Shown here: positions 59,331 to 64,000 of the stretch, one piece after another
Layout: every line of letters begins with the position of its first letter
How positions within the stretch are numbered: position 1 is the stretch's first letter
Assembly (NCBI GenBank): GCA_030704615.1
Contig: CM060734.1
Span: forward strand, 7,192,001 to 7,256,000
Origin: Takakia lepidozioides
Taxonomy: Eukaryota; Streptophyta; Takakiopsida; Takakiales; Takakiaceae
Length of the DNA: 64,000 nucleotides
Direction: 5' to 3'
Made by a program: the position numbers and the translations under genes
Notes under the pieces: model-generated
Told to the model about the DNA's origin: nothing
What the model saw: only the letters and a program-made list of their open reading frames with translations
The model's database searches: none

Positions 59331-59739
59331 GAGAGAGAGAGAAGACTCCGGCCAAGGCCGGTGTAACTAAGAGCCACTTTGCCTTCCGGCTACTGCCCCC
59401 TTTCGGGGGTGGGCCCTATATAAATATGACAGGTGTCAAGGGGACACCAAGTAACCGAGGGTATGAGGTACCTTTGGGTACCTAGGGTACCCAGGGGTAC
59501 CCTGAGGTACCAGAGATGGGGTCGATTTGAGTTTCCACTTATTGGTTATGATGGCTGTGAGAGAGCGAAGTGCCGTAAGGTGGATGTCTTTAAAGCATGT
59601 ATGGATGGAGGTGGTGGGGATATTAAAATTGTCTTGAAGTGTTGAGATACTGTTGTTGCGTATGCCCACTCTAGTGCCTGCAGAGATGACAGAGAGTGGG
59701 CCCGTGGCCCACCCTCGTCCGCGAATAGCAAGGGGCGTA
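59331..59739. other. Spacer with GGTACC cluster
   Basis: Five GGTACC-type hexamers or one-off variants fall within 59465-59515, alternating with GGG/TTT. A TATATAAA box-like sequence is at ~59417. No gene is seen. Confidence 0.5.
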
Positions 59740-61340
59740 TTTCTAGCGCTTTTTGAGGATGGAGGTATGCGGGAAGCGGTCGTGGCAGTACGTAAATTCG
59801 ATGAAGTGTATGACTAGTGATGGGGTAGGAGTAGAGGATGGAGGGGTGTTGGTGGGAAGTCCCTGAACTAAGAGGATATCCGGGCAAAGCCTAGTGGGAC
59901 ATGTGCATGTAGCATGGGGTTGGCAAATACAGGGTAATAGCCAGGATGGTACTGTATGGTATGGGGGTCTACCTTGGTAAGTGCCAGCATTGATGAGTGA
60001 GAACCATCTGGTTTCTTTATGTCGTTGTAATAGTTTGTGGATGTGCCATACTGCTAGATTGTGCCTAGCGATACGAAGGCCATGCAAGACTAGGTGGGGG
60101 CATTTACTGAGGATATGTGGCCAAGTGTCAGGTACTGCATGTATATGGGAGCAGAGGGGGCAATGTAGGGATGTAAAAGTGGTTGGCTAGAAGGTATGCT
60201 TACGTTGGTGCCCCATATACTGGGCAAATCTAAACTTAAGTGTTTGTTTGATTTGTGTGTCGGAAGCGGCCTTAGTGTGCCAAAAGTGGTTGGACAGTTT
60301 ATGATTGAGTAATGTGGAGTGTGTCCATTTTTGGATATGTTGTTTGGTGTGACTGAGTGATGTAGCGACTTGTTTGTTGGCTTCTTTAGATAGAGTAGAG
60401 TGGAGGTTACGGATAGGTTTAGGTTTGGGGGGGCTTGGAATTGGATGTATTAGCCAGAAGGGGTGCGTATGTGCAGTGTGGATGGGGTTTGTGGGGGGTT
60501 CTACTAGGGGTTTGGAGCGCCCTAGTTGGGCAAGGAGGTCAGCCTCCTCATTCCCGTTGATACCGGTATGTGAGCGTACTTTAAGAAATTGAATGGGTTG
60601 GTTGATTGAGAGGGCTAAAGTGATGATTGCTGAGATGAGATTACGATCTGGGTGGTGATGGTGGGAGGATGGGCTGGCTATGTGGTTTCGCAGGAGAAAG
60701 AGCGAAGTTAAGCTGTCTGTAAAAATGTAGTATGGTGGGGGGGAGAGGCCTTCTAGATGGCCATAAGTTCGGCACGTAGTATGGTTGCGGGGCCCGGAAG
60801 TTGGTGGGCTGTACCAGTGTTAGTGGCCGTGTGGTAGACTCCATATCTGGCGCAGGAGCCAGCTTGGGAGCCATCTGTGTAGTGTGCATGTGCTGAGGGG
60901 TATTTTAAAGAGGTAGGGCCTAGATAAATTGGAGGTGCTCCAACATGGGTAAGATTGAGTGACGGGATGGGGCGGGGAGGTGTCGGAATCCATGTTTTGT
61001 TTATTTTTGGTTTGTAGGGGGATCGAGATGGGGTGTGTAAAGGTGGCATTGGAAAGGATGTGATAGCCATGCTGTGAGTATCGGACAGTAACAGTTTGAA
61101 GGTGGGTAGAGAAAGTCTATAGGTATATGGGTGTGGAAGCGTTTGTGGCCTAACAAGATTAGGGTTAGAGTGTTCGTGCACCTCACTTCGGTAAGCTCCC
61201 CCCTCAAGTCATAGTTTGTCGCGGCCCTTTGCCTTGAGGGATGGGGGGGGGGGGTGGGACCGTGAGGGGCTGCCCCTGTGGTAGGGGCAGCGGCAGCGTA
61301 GGATTGGGGGGGCTGAAGCACTCTGAGTGCCCAAGGCACT
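59740..61340 (-). mobile_element. LINE tail with RNase H domain
   Basis: The minus strand codes for the end of a non-LTR retrotransposon. From the gap inward: a Pro-rich stretch; LLLSDTHSMAITSFPMPP; then RNase H with HYTDGSQAGSCARYGVYHTA (first Asp), ATILRAELMAI (Glu), YIFTDSLTSLFLLRNHIA (Asp) and FLKVRSHTGINGNEEADLLA (last His/Asp). A zinc-binding end follows (CPLCSHIHAVPDTWPHILSK C-terminal part, with HLVLHGLRIARHN). At least one TAG interrupts after ELMAI. The reverse transcriptase lies in or beyond the assembly gap. It is a different family from the LINE at 48010. Confidence 0.75.
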
Positions 61341-61392
61341 CAAGGAGGCGGAGGCGCTCACTAGGTGGAGCCCCGCACACCGGGTTGCGTGN

Positions 61393-61891
61393 NNNNNNNN
61401 NNNNNNNNNNNNNNNNNNNNNNNNNNNNNNNNNNNNNNNNNNNNNNNNNNNNNNNNNNNNNNNNNNNNNNNNNNNNNNNNNNNNNNNNNNNNNNNNNNNN
61501 NNNNNNNNNNNNNNNNNNNNNNNNNNNNNNNNNNNNNNNNNNNNNNNNNNNNNNNNNNNNNNNNNNNNNNNNNNNNNNNNNNNNNNNNNNNNNNNNNNNN
61601 NNNNNNNNNNNNNNNNNNNNNNNNNNNNNNNNNNNNNNNNNNNNNNNNNNNNNNNNNNNNNNNNNNNNNNNNNNNNNNNNNNNNNNNNNNNNNNNNNNNN
61701 NNNNNNNNNNNNNNNNNNNNNNNNNNNNNNNNNNNNNNNNNNNNNNNNNNNNNNNNNNNNNNNNNNNNNNNNNNNNNNNNNNNNNNNNNNNNNNNNNNNN
61801 NNNNNNNNNNNNNNNNNNNNNNNNNNNNNNNNNNNNNNNNNNNNNNNNNNNNNNNNNNNNNNNNNNNNNNNNNNNNNNNNNNNNNNNNNNN
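61393..61891. other. Assembly gap (499 N)
   Basis: Bases are undetermined. The gap separates a minus-strand LINE tail from a plus-strand Ty3 relic, so the boundary of both elements is hidden. Confidence 0.99.
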
Positions 61892-63340
61892 ATGACCACC
61901 GGTGATACTAGTGGGTATACAAGACGAGGTGTGCGGTTTAGGCCACCTTCACCTTCAGTGTCTTCTGAGGAAGGTTCAGACTCGGAGTCAAGAGGATTCT
62001 CGCTGAGGGTGTAAGCCATTCCATGCCATTGTACTTGTGGGACATGATGGAGGAGATGTATGGAGCTACCAAGGGGCCATGTAGGTACTCTGGAGCTGTG
62101 GGCACCATCGAGCTTGATGACTTCATACAGGAGTTTGACAGTTGGTGTGATTTGCAGCAAATGCGCAATCCACAACTGTTTACGCCCTTTATGGCGTGGA
62201 AGGGGCTGTTCCAACACCTTGAGGGGCTGCCCATGGATGATTACCATGAATTTAGGCGGGGACATGATTTGAAGGGCATACCTTCCAACATCTGTCAACA
62301 CCGAATTGAATTGGAAGTTGATACGAAACCAGTTCGTCAGAATCTTCAACCGTTACAGAATGAACCCCAACTATACAGCTAAAGTTTGGGAAGAAATCAA
62401 GAAATTACTGGATGGAATATTCATATACCCAGTAGAGACACCACAATGGTTATCACCCATTGTGATAGTACCCAAGAAGAATGGTAAATTACGAGTATGT
62501 GTGGACTACCGCAAATTAAGCGCAGGAACCAAGAAAGACCCATTTCCACTACCTTTCACAGAGATAGTGTTGGACACAATAGCAGGACATGAGATGTACT
62601 CACTCATGGATGGGTTCAGTTGGTACAATCAGGTACAAATGGCAGAAGAAGACCGAGAAAAGACCGCATTCATTACTAAATGGGGAGCCTACGCTTACAA
62701 AGTCATGTCATTTGGACTTTGCAACGCACTAGCCACGTTTCAGCAAGCAGTATCTGAGATATTCGAGAGTTATCTCAATGATTTTATGCAGGTATTCTTG
62801 GATGATTTATGTGTCTTTGGACAGATATCCAAACACCTGGCACAGTTAAAACTTTGCCTACAAGCCTGCAGAGACAATGGAGTAAGTCTCAATCCGGAAA
62901 AATGTACATTTTGTGTGAATTCAGGATTACGGTTGGGACACATTGTGTGCCAACAGGGAATTCTGGTAGATTTGAAGAAGGTGGATGTTATCCAGAAAAT
63001 ACCACCACCAGAAAATCCCAAGAAACTCAAGAGATTTCTGGGGTAGACAAGCTATTACAGAAGGTACATGGCCAAATATGCTCACAGAGCGGCACCAGTC
63101 TATAGACTGCTGAAGAAAGATGCCGAATACCGATGGTCTCCAGCTTGCCAGGAATCATTTGATTCACTAAAAAGGGCACTCACAGCAGCACCAATTCTAA
63201 TAAATCCAAGATTGGATTTACCATTTCATGTACATAGTGATGCATCAGGCATTGCTTTGGGGGCAGTTTTGGCCCAGAATATGATATGCACAATAGATTC
63301 ACCAATCTATTATGCAAGCAGATTGCTGACTATTATGAGA
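61892..63340 (+). mobile_element. Ty3 element with internal deletion
   Basis: A gag N-terminal part (62023-62250: PLYLWDMMEEMYGATKGPCR, WCDLQQMRNPQLFTPFMAW) passes abruptly at ~62262 into reverse transcriptase (GHDLKGIPSNICQHRIELE), so gag's end, protease and the start of pol are deleted. RT motifs follow: LSPIVIVPKKNGKLRVCVDY, YSLMDGFSWYNQVQMAEED, FGLCNALATFQQAVSEI, MQVFLDDLCVFG. A TAG at 63044 replaces the Gln of FLGQ. RNase H begins (SDASGIALGAVLAQN, IYYASRLL) and stops at ~63335. It is related to, but clearly different from, the element at 23842-36818. Confidence 0.9.
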
Positions 63341-64000
63341 TTATGCACATTCCCACTATCTCACGTTCTCTCATAATGCACATTCTCTCCATCTCACAAT
63401 CACTTTACACAGAGATGCTTGGAATAGCATGGCTTTACTTCAGAGTCATCACATCATAGCATAAATACACAGTGAATCACTCTGATTCCACTGGATACAC
63501 ACTGATCACTGACACCTTCTAAGTTGCGTGCATCCCTTTTATACTATGCTCAAAAGAGCCGTTACAGCCTGCAGTCGTTAATGACCGTTGCCTAACTGCC
63601 TACGCAACCTAAAGGGTTTGCCCATGGTCGTGGTCGTGAGTCGTGGTTGTGTGCCATAGTGGTACACGGTCCACGGCCCTTCACTACTTCTTCTATTAGT
63701 AAAGCCTATGCTACCGTGGCCGTGTGATATCGTGGTTCACGGCCCACGGCTGCTACCCTACCCGCTGCTGTTCCTCGTGGTAGTGTGTTCCGCTGCTGCT
63801 AAGTGCCGAGCACTTAGCCTTTTCTGCTTTGTGGCCGGGTAGTGTGAAGTAAATCATTACCCGCCATATACCGTCGTGGCTTCAGCTGTCTTGCCCTCGT
63901 GGTACTGACACTTAGCCGTTATCAGGGCTCAGATGAAGCCTAGGGAAGGCCAGAGAGGATTTCAGATCCAGAGGTCTCTCCCTTCATTCTCAAGTCAACA
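63341..64000. other. Non-coding end of window
   Basis: No gene is visible. The stretch is rich in CGTGG/CCACG phrases (63620-63900) and contains a repeated TTATGAGATTATGCACATTC / CATAATGCACATTC near 63336-63390. It may be LTR of the truncated element, unproven. Confidence 0.3.

Overview
The window looks like nuclear DNA of a land plant with a large, transposon-filled genome, most probably a seed-free vascular plant such as a fern. The grounds are spliced genes with GT..AG introns, a plastid-type NFU iron-sulphur scaffold gene with a presequence, decayed pentatricopeptide repeat (PPR) genes, an F-box/kelch relic, and plant-type Ty3, Ty1, CACTA, MULE-like and LINE elements. The fern assignment is a judgement from protein style, not something the sequence proves. 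Most reading frames are broken, so much of the window is a transposon graveyard.

Layout. 1-1070: rearranged PPR relic. 1187-1832: F-box/kelch pseudogene. 2443-2946: Ty3 integrase tail. 4861-5657 (minus): a spliced gene I do not recognise. 5872-5960: a tRNA-derived SINE head. 9497-10690: a ~558-bp tandem duplication leading into a PPR pseudogene (10673-11600) whose frame runs into a Ty3 integrase tail. 12780-14010: Ty3 gag-protease relic. 14012-15100: first copy (A) of a methyltransferase-like gene family. 15976-16371: five GC-rich hairpins. 16500-18231: ~120-bp satellite. 18232-38334: a ~2.9-kb repeat present as L, inverted M and inverted R; R is split by a 13-kb Ty3 element (23842-36818) with LTRs, a 5-bp target duplication, an ORF before gag and extra ORFs after integrase. 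38335-40462: methyltransferase-like copy B. 40788-41000: two SINE heads. 42605-46514: CACTA transposase relic. 47185-47580: Ty1/copia RNase H relic. 48010-49075 (minus): LINE reverse transcriptase relic. 51863-54707 (minus): NFU gene carrying a GIY-YIG-like domain, the best complete gene. 55241-56376 (minus): methyltransferase-like copy C, overlapped upstream by an array of palindromes (56201-57173). 57276-59330: MULE-like relic with an internal inversion. 59740-61340 (minus): LINE tail with RNase H. 61393-61891: assembly gap. 61892-63340: deleted Ty3 element.

The only gene with a clear housekeeping role is NFU. The most interesting material is the three-copy gene family whose products look like beta-class amino-methyltransferases and share exon boundaries, the palindrome array around copy C, and the in-frame minisatellite shared between the LTRs and the pol frame of the Ty3 element.
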